Below are positions 1 to 7,439 of a stretch of 21,727 nucleotides of DNA, one piece after another (within the stretch, counting starts at the first letter, position 1; the number at the start of each line of letters is the position of its first letter). The notes below the pieces were generated by a model. That model made no database searches. It was not told the origin of the DNA and saw only the letters and a list, made by a program, of their open reading frames with translations. This DNA comes from UBA1801 sp035353395. GTDB lineage: Bacteria > Acidobacteriota > Holophagae > Holophagales > Holophagaceae. The position numbers and the translations under genes were made by a program. Location of the stretch: NCBI GenBank assembly GCA_035353395.1, contig DAOPZL010000047.1, positions 1 through 21,727 of the forward strand, read 5' to 3'.

Positions 1-404
1 CCCGTGAGCCCGGTGTTGAGCTGGTCCTTGGTCACCGCCTCCAGGATCGTCCCGCTGGTGTTTGCGCTGGGCGCCATGGGATCGAAGGCCATGTTCACCG
101 TCTCGGTGGCGATGGAGACCTTGTGGACCTTCTCCCAGGGCCACTTGAAGTACGGTCCCCCGGGCTGGATGACCCTCACCTGGGGATAGGCGTAGCGCTG
201 CTTCTGCTCGGGCGTGAGGGAGGCGGAGACGGGATCCTCGGCGGTGGTCGCGCCGCCCACCCGCTGCGCCCGGCCGAAGGAGGTCTTCACGGCCCGCTCG
301 TTCTGGTTGACGGTGTAGATGCCCGCCGCCAGGTAGCGCACGAGGAACCACGCGATGAACCCCAGGAGGATGCCCAGGGGGACGTTGATGACCAGTATTT
401 CCAT
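1..404 (-). CDS. SPFH/band-7 family membrane protein (N-terminal part, truncated by window edge)
   Basis: The first 134 codons are visible. They begin with a hydrophobic segment at about residues 4-27 (MEILVINVPLGILLGFIAWF), followed by VNQNERAVKTSFGRAQRV, which is the typical opening of an SPFH (stomatin/prohibitin/flotillin/HflK) domain. It continues with PGGPYFKWPWEKVHKV, the usual 'GP...WP.E.V..V' stretch. Such proteins form oligomeric rings at the inner membrane and scaffold proteases or lipid microdomains. The ATG at 404 has GGAGG six bases upstream on the minus strand. The reading frame is open to the window edge, so the C-terminal half and any partner gene (such as an NfeD-like protein) cannot be seen. 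The insert between residues about 45 and 75 (ATTAEDPVSASLTPEQKQRY) is acidic and probably a loop. HflK and a slipin-like protein are both possible. Confidence 0.8.
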   Translation of the reverse strand, partial: MEILVINVPLGILLGFIAWFLVRYLAAGIYTVNQNERAVKTSFGRAQRVGGATTAEDPVSASLTPEQKQRYAYPQVRVIQPGGPYFKWPWEKVHKVSIATETVNMAFDPMAPSANTSGTILEAVTKDQLNTGLT

Positions 405-504
405 GCGGAACCTCCAGACGCGCAGGACCAGGCTCGCGAACGGTATCGAGTGCGTCCATGGTAGGGCGCGGGGGGCCTCGCGTCCACCTGGCCGGGATCC
501 GTCT

Positions 505-1398
505 TCAGCTGCGCCGGAAGAGGAGTCTCCCCGCCTCGAACTGGAGGGCCAGGTCCTGGCGGTTCACCAGCCAGGACAGGTAGGAGCGCAGGGTCGAGCC
601 CACCAGGACGTACTGGGCGGGATTCAGGACGATGCCATAGTGCTCCGCCAGGCGGGCCAGAAGGTCCTCCTGGGTGGAGGGCTCGGCGCAGAGGGACAGG
701 ATGCGGTCGGCGACCTCGAAGATCTTGGCCCGGTTCAGGTCCGCCAGGGGGGCGATGTCCCGGGTGGGGGTCGCGTGGCTGGGGACGATCCAGTCCGCGT
801 CGATCCGCTTGAGGGCCTCGAGGGTCTCGAGCTGGGCGGCGAGGTCGTAGTAGAAGAAGAGGTGGTATTTCTCCAGGATCTCCGCGCTGGCCACCGTGTC
901 CGCCGCGAAGAACACCCGGTCGGGGGTCCGGAAGCCCACCATGGCCAGGAAATGACCCGGCAGGGGCACGGCCTCGAGCTCCGTTCCGGCCACGAGGCAG
1001 GGGGGCACGAGGATGTCGGTCACCGAGGAGGGCCTGGCCATGAGGAACTTGTTCTTCAGGGGCGGGAGGGGGAAGCCGCCCCAAAGGTAGCTGGGCTCCA
1101 GGACCGGCGTCTCGATGAGCGCCGCCTCCGTGAGGGTGGCGGAGATCCTGCAGCGGGTGCGGGCCTGGATGAATGCGTTGCCTCCGCAGTGGTCCGCGTT
1201 GGAGTGGGTGTTGAGGATGTGGGCCACGGCGAGCCCGGCGGCCTCGCAGGCCCGCAGGATCTTCCGCCCCGCGTCGTCGTCGCTGCCCGCGTCGATCAGG
1301 ACGGCCCGGCCCCCGTCCAGCTCGTGGACGCCGACGTTGACGGGGCCGCGGATGACGGAGGTGCGTCCCGCGAGGCGTTCGAGCTCAAGACTGGCCAT
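505..1398 (-). CDS. MBL-fold metallo-hydrolase
   Basis: This 297-residue protein has the metallo-beta-lactamase fold. The metal motif is THSNADH (H65, D69, H70), with N67 where most family members have the second histidine of HxHxDH. The other ligands are visible at H149 (LPGHFL), D167 (FFAADTV) and H208 (VPSHATP). Residues from about 220 to the end are helical and look like the small C-terminal helix-turn-helix-like domain seen in many hydrolases of this class. The substrate is unknown. The start ATG has GGGAGG about eight bases upstream. It is divergent from hcp, with 138 bases between the two starts, so the FNR/DNR-like site at 1473-1490 could serve both. The Asn-for-His change is seen in an MBL sub-clade and does not by itself mean loss of activity. 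It could be a lactonase, glyoxalase-II-like or thioesterase enzyme. Confidence 0.85.
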   Translation of the reverse strand: MASLELERLAGRTSVIRGPVNVGVHELDGGRAVLIDAGSDDDAGRKILRACEAAGLAVAHILNTHSNADHCGGNAFIQARTRCRISATLTEAALIETPVLEPSYLWGGFPLPPLKNKFLMARPSSVTDILVPPCLVAGTELEAVPLPGHFLAMVGFRTPDRVFFAADTVASAEILEKYHLFFYYDLAAQLETLEALKRIDADWIVPSHATPTRDIAPLADLNRAKIFEVADRILSLCAEPSTQEDLLARLAEHYGIVLNPAQYVLVGSTLRSYLSWLVNRQDLALQFEAGRLLFRRS

Positions 1399-1472
1399 GA
1401 TCCATCCTCCCTGCGCCAGGACAGGATACGAAGGCCGGGGGATGGAACCGTAGTCTCTTGGTCACATTCCGG

Positions 1473-1490
1473 CCTTGATATCCGTCAAGG
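1473..1490. promoter_or_regulatory. FNR/DNR-type regulator site upstream of hcp
   Basis: The sequence CCTTGAT-ATCC-GTCAAGG is an inverted repeat with one mismatch. It matches the CRP/FNR-superfamily pattern TTGAT-N4-ATCAA at nine of ten positions, including the flanking C/G pairs typical of DNR (NO-responsive) sites. The centre is about 55 bases before the hcp ATG. A class II position (-41.5) would put transcription start near 1523, just before the ribosome binding site. No good -10 box is visible. Regulator identity is inferred. Confidence 0.6.
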
Positions 1491-1523
1491 CGTAGAAGGC
1501 GCTCTGGGATCATCCTTGGGACC

Positions 1524-1530
1524 GAGGAGG
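1524..1530 (+). promoter_or_regulatory. Ribosome binding site of hcp
   Basis: GAGGAGG lies six bases before the ATG at 1537. This fixes the hcp start, even though the same frame stays open for more than a kilobase upstream through the antisense of the MBL gene. Confidence 0.8.
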
Positions 1531-1536
1531 GCGCCC

Positions 1537-3060
1537 ATGCACATGTTCTGCTTCCAGTGCCAGGAAACCGGGGAGGGGAAGGGCTGCAGGCACTCGGGGG
1601 TCTGCGGCAAGGACGACGAGGTCGCCAACGCCCAGGACCTCCTCATCTGGACACTGAAGGGCCTCTCGGTCCTCCAGGAGGAACTGGGGCGGAAGGGGAT
1701 TCCCACGGAACCCGAGACCGCCCGTTTCCTGGCCTTCTCCCTGTTCTCCACCGTCACCAACGTCAANNNNNNNNNNNNNNNNNNNNNNNNNNNNNNNNNN
1801 NNNNNNNNNNNNNNNNNNNNNNNNNNNNNNNNNNNNNNNNNNNNNNNNNNNNNNNNNNNNNNNNNNCTGAAGGGCATCGCGGCCTACCAGCACCACGCCA
1901 TGATCCTCGGCCACGACGATCCAGAGCTCACCGCCTTCATCGTGAAGGCCCTCGCGGCCACGACGAAGGAGCTGGCGATCCCGGAGCTCCTGGACCTGGT
2001 GCTGGAGACGGGGCGCGTGACCATCCTCTCCATGGCCCTCATCGACCGGGCCAACACGGCCACCTACGGCGAACCGGAGCCGACCCGGATCCCCCTCGGC
2101 GTCCGCGGCAATCCGGGCATCCTGGTCAGCGGCCACGACCTCAGGGACATCCAGGAGATCCTGGAGCAGACGGAAGGGCAGGGCATCGACGTCTACACGC
2201 ACTCGGAGATGCTCGCCACCCACTACTACCCGGCCCTCCGGAAGTACGGACACCTCGCGGGCAACTACGGCAACGCCTGGTGGAACCAGGACCGGGACTT
2301 CGCGTCCTTCAACGGGCCCATCGTCGTGACCTCCAACTGCATCACGCCGGTGCAGGAGGCCTACCGCGACCGCATCTTCAGCACGGGCCCCGTCGCCTAT
2401 CCGGGCGTCCCCCACATCGCGGAGGACCCTGCCACGGGGCGGAAGGACTGGTCCAGGGTCATCGCGCTGGCGCGCACCTGCGAGCCGCCCCAGGCCGTGG
2501 ACGCCGGCGGGTTCCTGGGAGGATTCGGCAGGGCGCGGCTGACGGCCGAGGCCGGGCGCATCGTGGAGCTGGTGAAGGCGGGAAGGATCAGTCGCTTCGT
2601 CGTCATGGGGGGCTGCGACGGGCGCGACCTTTCGCGCGACTACTACCGCCAGGTGGCCGAGCAGCTCCCTCCGGACGCCGTCATCCTCACCGCCGGATGC
2701 GCCAAGTACCGCTTCATGCAGTGCCGGCTCGGGGACATCGACGGGTTGCCGAGGATCCTCGACGCGGGGCAGTGCAACGACTGCTACACCCTGCTGGTCA
2801 TCGCCCTGAAGCTGAAGGAAGCCTTCGGGGCCGAGGACCTGAACGCCCTGCCCATCTCCTTCGACATTCCCTGGTACGACCAGAAGTCCGTCGCGGTGCT
2901 GCTGGCCCTGCTGTACCTGGGTGTGAAGGGGGTGCGCCTGGGGCCGACGCATCCGGCCTTCCTTTCCCCGGCCGTGAAGGCGGTGCTGGAGTCCAAGTTC
3001 GACCTGAAGCGCATCGGGACTGCCCGCGAGGACGTGGCCGCCATGATGGCCGGGCGCTGA
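1537..3060 (+). CDS. hcp: Hydroxylamine reductase / hybrid-cluster protein (internal assembly gap)
   Basis: Hcp handles nitric oxide and hydroxylamine and carries a [4Fe-4S] cluster plus the Fe-S-O hybrid cluster. The N-terminus MHMFCFQCQETGEG has cysteines spaced CX2CX8CX5C, the form found in anaerobes such as Desulfovibrio. Hybrid-cluster ligands can be placed by spacing against D. vulgaris Hcp: His in VSGHD (H244), Glu in HSEML (E268, exactly 24 later), Cys in TSNC (C312), Cys in GGCDG (C406, persulfide), Cys in TAGC (C434) and Cys in GQC (C459). At the position of E494 the sequence reads WYDQK, so Asp replaces the usual Glu, while the conserved Lys two residues on is kept. A run of 100 N at 1767-1866 interrupts the gene. 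The frame continues across it, but the N-terminal domain is about 46 residues shorter than in D. vulgaris, so true missing sequence is probably longer than 100 bases. The gene stands alone under its own FNR/DNR-like site. Confidence 0.95.
   Translation: MHMFCFQCQETGEGKGCRHSGVCGKDDEVANAQDLLIWTLKGLSVLQEELGRKGIPTEPETARFLAFSLFSTVTNVXXXXXXXXXXXXXXXXXXXXXXXXXXXXXXXXXXLKGIAAYQHHAMILGHDDPELTAFIVKALAATTKELAIPELLDLVLETGRVTILSMALIDRANTATYGEPEPTRIPLGVRGNPGILVSGHDLRDIQEILEQTEGQGIDVYTHSEMLATHYYPALRKYGHLAGNYGNAWWNQDRDFASFNGPIVVTSNCITPVQEAYRDRIFSTGPVAYPGVPHIAEDPATGRKDWSRVIALARTCEPPQAVDAGGFLGGFGRARLTAEAGRIVELVKAGRISRFVVMGGCDGRDLSRDYYRQVAEQLPPDAVILTAGCAKYRFMQCRLGDIDGLPRILDAGQCNDCYTLLVIALKLKEAFGAEDLNALPISFDIPWYDQKSVAVLLALLYLGVKGVRLGPTHPAFLSPAVKAVLESKFDLKRIGTAREDVAAMMAGR
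1767..1866. other. Assembly gap of 100 N inside hcp
   Basis: Exactly 100 undetermined bases, a common placeholder size. Comparing the spacing of the N-terminal cysteines and the first hybrid-cluster histidine with D. vulgaris Hcp (C3 to H244 there, residues 5 to 200 here) suggests that roughly 80 codons, not 33, belong here. Confidence 0.95.
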
Positions 3061-3116
3061 GCGCCGCGCCGGCTGATAGGATGGAAGGGGCCAAGGCTGG
3101 CGCGGAGGTCTGCAGC

Positions 3117-3728
3117 TTGACTCGAATCGACACCGTCATCTTCGACCTGGGCGATGTGCTCATCGCCTGGGACCCCAGGAACCTCTACCGCAAGCTCATC
3201 CCGGATGAGGCCGTCATGGAGGACTTCCTCGTCCGGGTGTGCACCGCCGAGTGGAACGCCCGCCAGGACGCGGGCCGGTCCCTGGCGGACGGGACCGCGG
3301 AGCTGCTGGCCGCCTTCCCCCAGCACGAAACCTGGATCCGGGCCTTCTACGATCGCTGGCCGGAGATGCTGGGCGGGGTCATCGAGGGGACCGAGAGGCA
3401 CCTGCGCGGCCTGAAGGCCTCGGGCTACCGGGTCCTGGCCCTCACCAACTGGTCGGCGGAAACCTTCCCGCTGGCCCAGCGCCTCTTCCCGGTCCTGGGC
3501 GAATTCGAGGGGATCGTCGTCTCCGGCCTGGAAGGCATGATCAAGCCGGATCCGGCCATCTACCGCCTGCTCTGCGAGAGGTACCAGGTGAGCCCGGCCC
3601 GCGCGGTCTTCATCGACGACAACCCCCGGAACGTCGCTGCCGCCGCGGCCCTCGGGATGCACGGAATCCGCTTCACCGCACCCCCCCAGCTGGGGGACGA
3701 GCTGCGCTCCCTCGGGCTGGTGCCCTGA
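3117..3728 (+). CDS. HAD-superfamily hydrolase, YihX-like phosphatase
   Basis: This 203-residue protein shows all four HAD motifs. Motif I is IFDLGDVL with the nucleophile D10. Motif II is LTNWS. Motif III is the Lys in GMIKPDPAIY. Motif IV is FIDDNPRNV. Motif I has Gly where many HAD phosphatases have the second Asp of DxD, as in E. coli YihX (IFDLGNV), a sugar-phosphate phosphatase, so a small phosphorylated sugar is a plausible substrate. The TTG at 3117 was chosen because GGAGG (3104-3108) lies eight bases upstream and because HAD proteins usually start just before motif I. An in-frame ATG at 3081 would add twelve residues but has no comparable ribosome binding site. It follows hcp by 56 bases and may be read from the same transcript. 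A link to nitrosative stress is not evident. Confidence 0.88.
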   Translation: MTRIDTVIFDLGDVLIAWDPRNLYRKLIPDEAVMEDFLVRVCTAEWNARQDAGRSLADGTAELLAAFPQHETWIRAFYDRWPEMLGGVIEGTERHLRGLKASGYRVLALTNWSAETFPLAQRLFPVLGEFEGIVVSGLEGMIKPDPAIYRLLCERYQVSPARAVFIDDNPRNVAAAAALGMHGIRFTAPPQLGDELRSLGLVP

Positions 3729-3790
3729 TTCCGCATGGCGCCGGGCCGGCCTCCGGTCCGGAAGAAGTCCATCGTTCCGGCGACCGTGAG

Positions 3791-3800
3791 ATCATATGAT
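3791..3800. promoter_or_regulatory. Palindrome with possible -10 box upstream of pfk
   Basis: ATCATATGAT is a perfect 10-base palindrome in otherwise GC-rich DNA. It contains TATGAT (3795-3800), a good -10 hexamer 30 bases before the pfk start. No convincing -35 is seen 16-18 bases upstream, so if it is a promoter it may need an activator. Confidence 0.35.
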
Positions 3801-3830
3801 TGAACCTCGCAAACCGGAAAAGGAGTCACC

Positions 3831-4943
3831 TTGTTGCAAGGAAAGATTCGCCGCATCGCGATCAGCACCGGCGGAGGCGATGCCCCGGGGCTGAACGCCG
3901 TCATCCGCGCGGTGGTCACGTCCGCCATGAACCGCGGCTGGGAGTGCATCGGGATCCGGGACGGCTACCACGGGATCCTGTTCCCGGAGCGCTACGCCGG
4001 GATGGGCACGTTCCTCCTCACCCGCGAGAAGGTGCGGGGCATCACCCACCTGGGCGGCACCATCCTGGGGACCACCAACAAGGGCAACCCCATGCACTTC
4101 CCGGTGAAGCAGCCCGACGGGACCGTGAAGGAGGTGGACCGCACGGACGAGATCGTGAACTACTTCGCCATGCACGAGATCGACGCCCTGATCTCCATCG
4201 GCGGGGACGGCTCCCTGACGATCTCCCAGGCACTCGTCAAGAAGGGGCTCCGGGTGGTCTGCGTCCCCAAGACCATCGACAACGACCTGGACAAGACGGT
4301 CGCCACCTTCGGCTTCGACACGGCGGTGACCTTCGCCACGGAGTGCCTCGACCGCCTCCACGCCACGGCCCAGTCCCACCAGCGGATCATGGTGGTGGAG
4401 GTCATGGGGCGCTACGCCGGATGGATCGCCCTGAACGCCGGGATCTCCGGGACCGCGCACGCGATCCTGATCCCCGAGATCCCCTACGACCTCGAGAAGG
4501 TCGCCGAGAAGATCCGGAGCCGGGAGCAGCAGGGACGCCAGTCCACGCTCGTGGTGGTGGCCGAGGGCGCCGTGCCCAAGGACGGCACGGTGACCGTGCT
4601 GGCCAAGGCCGAAGGCGGGCAGGAGGAGCGTCTCGGCGGCATCGGGGAAGCCGTGGCCCGGAGGCTCGAGGAGATCACCGGGAAGGACGCCCGCTCCACG
4701 GTGCTGGGCCATCTCCTGCGCGGCGGGTCGCCCACGGCCCAGGACCGGCTCATCTCCCTGCGCTTCGGGGCGGCGGCGGTCCGGGCGCTGGACGCCGGGG
4801 CCTCCGGGATCATGGTCGCCCTGGACCCGCCCACGGTTCGCTACGTGCCCATCGAGGAGGTCGCAGGGCACATGAAGCGGGTCCCGCTGGACTGCGACAC
4901 CATCCTCACCGCCCGGGACCTGGGCATCAGCTTCGGGGACTGA
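3831..4943 (+). CDS. 6-phosphofructokinase
   Basis: The enzyme phosphorylates fructose 6-phosphate to fructose 1,6-bisphosphate, the committed step of glycolysis. The 370-residue protein has the donor-binding loop GGGDAPGLN near the N-terminus, IGGDGS (residues 123-128), catalytic PKTIDND (D150, equivalent to E. coli D127), MGRYAGW for substrate binding and VVAEGA. G127 corresponds to E. coli G104, which favours ATP. K147 corresponds to E. coli G124 and is the residue found in pyrophosphate-dependent and group III enzymes. The phosphoryl donor is therefore not settled by sequence. Two TTG codons (3831 and 3834) could be the start; AGGAG at 3821-3825 suits either. It precedes the sugar-sensing cassette by 52 bases on the same strand. 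That gap holds a 6-base-pair hairpin (4954-4971) without a T-run, so read-through is possible. Confidence 0.92.
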   Translation: MLQGKIRRIAISTGGGDAPGLNAVIRAVVTSAMNRGWECIGIRDGYHGILFPERYAGMGTFLLTREKVRGITHLGGTILGTTNKGNPMHFPVKQPDGTVKEVDRTDEIVNYFAMHEIDALISIGGDGSLTISQALVKKGLRVVCVPKTIDNDLDKTVATFGFDTAVTFATECLDRLHATAQSHQRIMVVEVMGRYAGWIALNAGISGTAHAILIPEIPYDLEKVAEKIRSREQQGRQSTLVVVAEGAVPKDGTVTVLAKAEGGQEERLGGIGEAVARRLEEITGKDARSTVLGHLLRGGSPTAQDRLISLRFGAAAVRALDAGASGIMVALDPPTVRYVPIEEVAGHMKRVPLDCDTILTARDLGISFGD

Positions 4944-4995
4944 ACATGGGCCCCGGGACGCCAGGGTCCCGCGGCGCGCGCGGATCGCGGCGCCC

Positions 4996-5976
4996 ATGAA
5001 GAAGGCGGCCTGGATCCTCGCCATCTTCTTCGGGCTGGCCTTCCTCGGCGCGACCCTCATGAACGCCGGCCTCATCGCCAGGAGCCGCAGGGCCCTGGCG
5101 GGCGGCTTCCGCGCCCGGTCCGCCGCGGAAGCCGCCCGCTACCACCTGGTGGTGGTCCTCCCGGATACCGACGATTCCTTCTTCCAGGGCCTGCTCGAGG
5201 GGATCCGGGAAAGCGCGGGCGCGGCGGGCTCCGCGGTGCAGGTGTTCCGCTATCCGACCTCCTTCCCCCTCGAGGCCGAGCGGTACTTCGAGATCGCCAT
5301 GAGGGCCAAGGTGGACGGCCTGGTCATGTTCACGCCGAAGAACGACCGGGCGGCCGATCGCATGAAGCGGGCGGCCCGGGACGGCGTCGCCTTCGTGCCG
5401 GTGGGGACGGACGCGCCCGCCGGCATCGCCGCCGGCTTCATCGGGTCCGGATCCCTGCAGCAGGGGTTCGAGGGGGGGACGCGGATCTGCGCCGCGCTGG
5501 GGGCCTCGGCCAGGATCGGGGTCATCCTCCCCGGGACCGGCTCCTGGGAGCCGGCCGAAGAATCCCTCTACCGCGGAGTCTCCTCGGCGGTCCAGGCCTA
5601 CCCGGGGGCGCGGATCGTGGCCGTGGCCCGGGCGCGCCCGGGGATCCTGTCGGGCGAGGAGACCGCCTCGGCCATGCTGCACGACCATCCCGAGGTGAAC
5701 GCCCTCTTCTGCTCCAGCTCCCGGGACACCATGGGGGCCGCGCAGGTCGTGATCGACACGAACCGGGTGGGCAGGATCCTCATCATCGGGGCCGACGAGA
5801 CGCCGGAAATCCGCCGCTACATCGACAAGGGCGTCATCGCGGCAAGCATCGTGAGGGATTCGCGGCGCATCGGCCAGGAGGCCGTGCTCTCCTTCACCAG
5901 GCTGAAGGCCCACGAGCCCGTCGGCCCGTCCCTCGAGGCCGGGTTCGCCGTGAGGACGGCGAAAGGGGGCTTCTGA
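4996..5976 (+). CDS. Membrane-anchored periplasmic sugar-binding protein, sensor receptor (XylFII-like)
   Basis: This 326-residue protein is a type I periplasmic binding protein of the ribose/xylose class. It has one N-terminal hydrophobic segment (about residues 5-27), no lipobox cysteine and no clear signal-peptidase site, so it probably stays tethered to the inner membrane facing the periplasm. Family landmarks include LVVVLPDTDDSFFQGLLEGI near the start of the mature domain, VDGLVMFTPKN, IGVILPGTGSW and the late ILIIGADETPE. Its stop codon overlaps the start of the histidine kinase gene (TGATG). In clostridial XylFII-LytS the matching receptor binds xylose and activates the kinase, which is the role inferred here. 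It has no good ribosome binding site (GGCGCCC before ATG), unlike its neighbours, so translation may depend on read-through from pfk or be weak. The ligand is unknown. Confidence 0.85.
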   Translation: MKKAAWILAIFFGLAFLGATLMNAGLIARSRRALAGGFRARSAAEAARYHLVVVLPDTDDSFFQGLLEGIRESAGAAGSAVQVFRYPTSFPLEAERYFEIAMRAKVDGLVMFTPKNDRAADRMKRAARDGVAFVPVGTDAPAGIAAGFIGSGSLQQGFEGGTRICAALGASARIGVILPGTGSWEPAEESLYRGVSSAVQAYPGARIVAVARARPGILSGEETASAMLHDHPEVNALFCSSSRDTMGAAQVVIDTNRVGRILIIGADETPEIRRYIDKGVIAASIVRDSRRIGQEAVLSFTRLKAHEPVGPSLEAGFAVRTAKGGF

Positions 5977-7439
5977 TGGCCCTGGGGACGGTGCGACGGA
6001 AGATCATCGCGAACTTCTCGATCATCCTGCTGATCATCGCCTCCGCGACCTTCTACACGGGGCTGGCCTCCTCGGAACTTGCCCGGAGCGTCGAGCTGCT
6101 CTTCCGGAACAACCTCCTCATGGAGGAGATCCGGGGCAGCCTGGACCGGACCGAGGCCGAGCTGGCGGGCTACCTGAAGAACAAGAACAGCGACTCCCTG
6201 AAGGGCTACATCAAGCGTTCCACCGAACTCTCCGAAAAGGTCCGGAAGCTGAACCGGGAGGTCCGGCAGGACGAATCCCTCCTGCTGCAGAAGGATCTCG
6301 CGGGCCTTATAGACAGCTATCTCCAGGATGCCGAGGCCAGCGTGTCCGCGAAGCGGGGGCGGGACGTCCAGGGCTACAGCGAGCGCTACGAGAGCGCGGA
6401 GCAGACGGCCGAGCTGGCGCGCTTCCTCATCGTGCGCATCGAAGGGATCTTCATCTCGGATTCCCTGAGGGCCTTCTCCGCCTTCAACGCGCGCATCCCC
6501 GCGGTGCTGACCTCCAACGCGGCACTGGTGATCGCGGCCACCCTGATGGGGATCATGCTGCTCCTGGGATTCTCCTTCAAGGTCACGGAGCCGCTGGCCA
6601 AGCTCGCGGAGGCGGCCAGGGCCGTGGGACGGGGCGAGTACGACCACGAGCTGCCCCTGCCCGAGACCAGCGACGAGATCGGCACCACGGCCGCGGCCTT
6701 CTCGAGCATGCAGGAGAGCGTCAGGAAGGCCTTCGAGGAGGTGCGCGCCAAGTCCGAGGTGGAGAAGAGCCTCATGGAGGAGCGCATGCGCGTCCTCGAC
6801 ATGAGCCACAAGCTGAAGGGCGCCGAGCTCCTGGCGCTCCAGACCCAGATCAACCCGCACTTCCTCTTCAACACCCTGTCCGCCGGGATGCAGCTCGCGC
6901 TGGCGGAAGACGCCGACCGGACGGCGGAGTTCCTGGAGAACCTCTCGGCGTTCATCCGCTATGCCCTGAAGCCCCCCTCCCGCTCCGTGTGGGTGGCCGA
7001 CGAGATCGAGTGCCTCGAGCGCTACATCTGGCTCCTCCGGCTGCGCTTCGGCGAGCGCTACACCTTCGAGGTGAGCGCGGACGAGGCCGTGCTCGCGGCG
7101 GAGACGCCCGCCCTGGTGCTGCAGCCCCTGGTGGAGAACGCCGTGGCCCACGGACTGAAGGACCGGGAGGCGGGAGGGCGGGTCCGCGTCACCGCAAGGA
7201 AGGCGGGCGACGAGGCCGTGCTCTCCGTGGAGGACACGGGCGACGGCATGACCCCGGAGGAGATCCGGCGGGTGTTCGGCGAGGACGAGACCGTGCAGGA
7301 ATGCGGGATCGGGCTGCGCAATGTGATCCGGCGCGTCACCCTCGCCACGGGAGGGAAGGGGCGCGTCGAACTGGAGAGCGTGGTCGGGCGGGGGACGGAG
7401 GTTCGCATCCACCTGCCCTGCGAAGGAGGCGCGTCATGA
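5976..7439 (+). CDS. Sensor histidine kinase, LytS/YesM type
   Basis: The 487-residue kinase has a first membrane segment at about 9-30, a helical periplasmic region of about 150 residues, a second membrane segment at about 180-205 and a HAMP linker (PLAKLAEAARAVGRGEYDHE). The His_kinase domain LQTQINPHFLFNTL places the phospho-acceptor at H295. The ATPase domain has the N box PLVENAVAHG, G1 DTGDGM and G2 GIGLRN. This domain order and the NPHFLFN motif define the LytS/YesM class that works with AraC-type regulators. The periplasmic part lacks a PAS or Cache fold and looks like a helical bundle, as expected for a kinase reading a separate binding protein rather than binding ligand itself. It starts at the ATG overlapping the receptor stop and ends overlapping the regulator start (ATGA), so the three are translationally coupled. 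Confidence 0.93.
   Translation: MALGTVRRKIIANFSIILLIIASATFYTGLASSELARSVELLFRNNLLMEEIRGSLDRTEAELAGYLKNKNSDSLKGYIKRSTELSEKVRKLNREVRQDESLLLQKDLAGLIDSYLQDAEASVSAKRGRDVQGYSERYESAEQTAELARFLIVRIEGIFISDSLRAFSAFNARIPAVLTSNAALVIAATLMGIMLLLGFSFKVTEPLAKLAEAARAVGRGEYDHELPLPETSDEIGTTAAAFSSMQESVRKAFEEVRAKSEVEKSLMEERMRVLDMSHKLKGAELLALQTQINPHFLFNTLSAGMQLALAEDADRTAEFLENLSAFIRYALKPPSRSVWVADEIECLERYIWLLRLRFGERYTFEVSADEAVLAAETPALVLQPLVENAVAHGLKDREAGGRVRVTARKAGDEAVLSVEDTGDGMTPEEIRRVFGEDETVQECGIGLRNVIRRVTLATGGKGRVELESVVGRGTEVRIHLPCEGGAS

Noticed and set aside
355..1536. Long plus-strand open frame running antisense through the MBL gene into hcp
   Set aside because: It is the GC-rich shadow of the MBL gene. The translation is low-complexity, and hcp has its own ribosome binding site and conserved N-terminus at 1537.
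3081..3116. In-frame ATG as start of the HAD gene
   Set aside because: It lacks a spaced ribosome binding site; the TTG at 3117 has GGAGG at the right distance and fits the usual HAD start.
3796..3894. Short open frame (32 codons) overlapping the pfk start, possible leader peptide
   Set aside because: It has no ribosome binding site and no recognisable features, and its ATG falls inside the palindrome taken as a likely -10 region.
4954..4971. Hairpin CGGGAC/GTCCCG after pfk as a terminator
   Set aside because: The stem is only 6 base pairs with no T-run, so it cannot be called a terminator.
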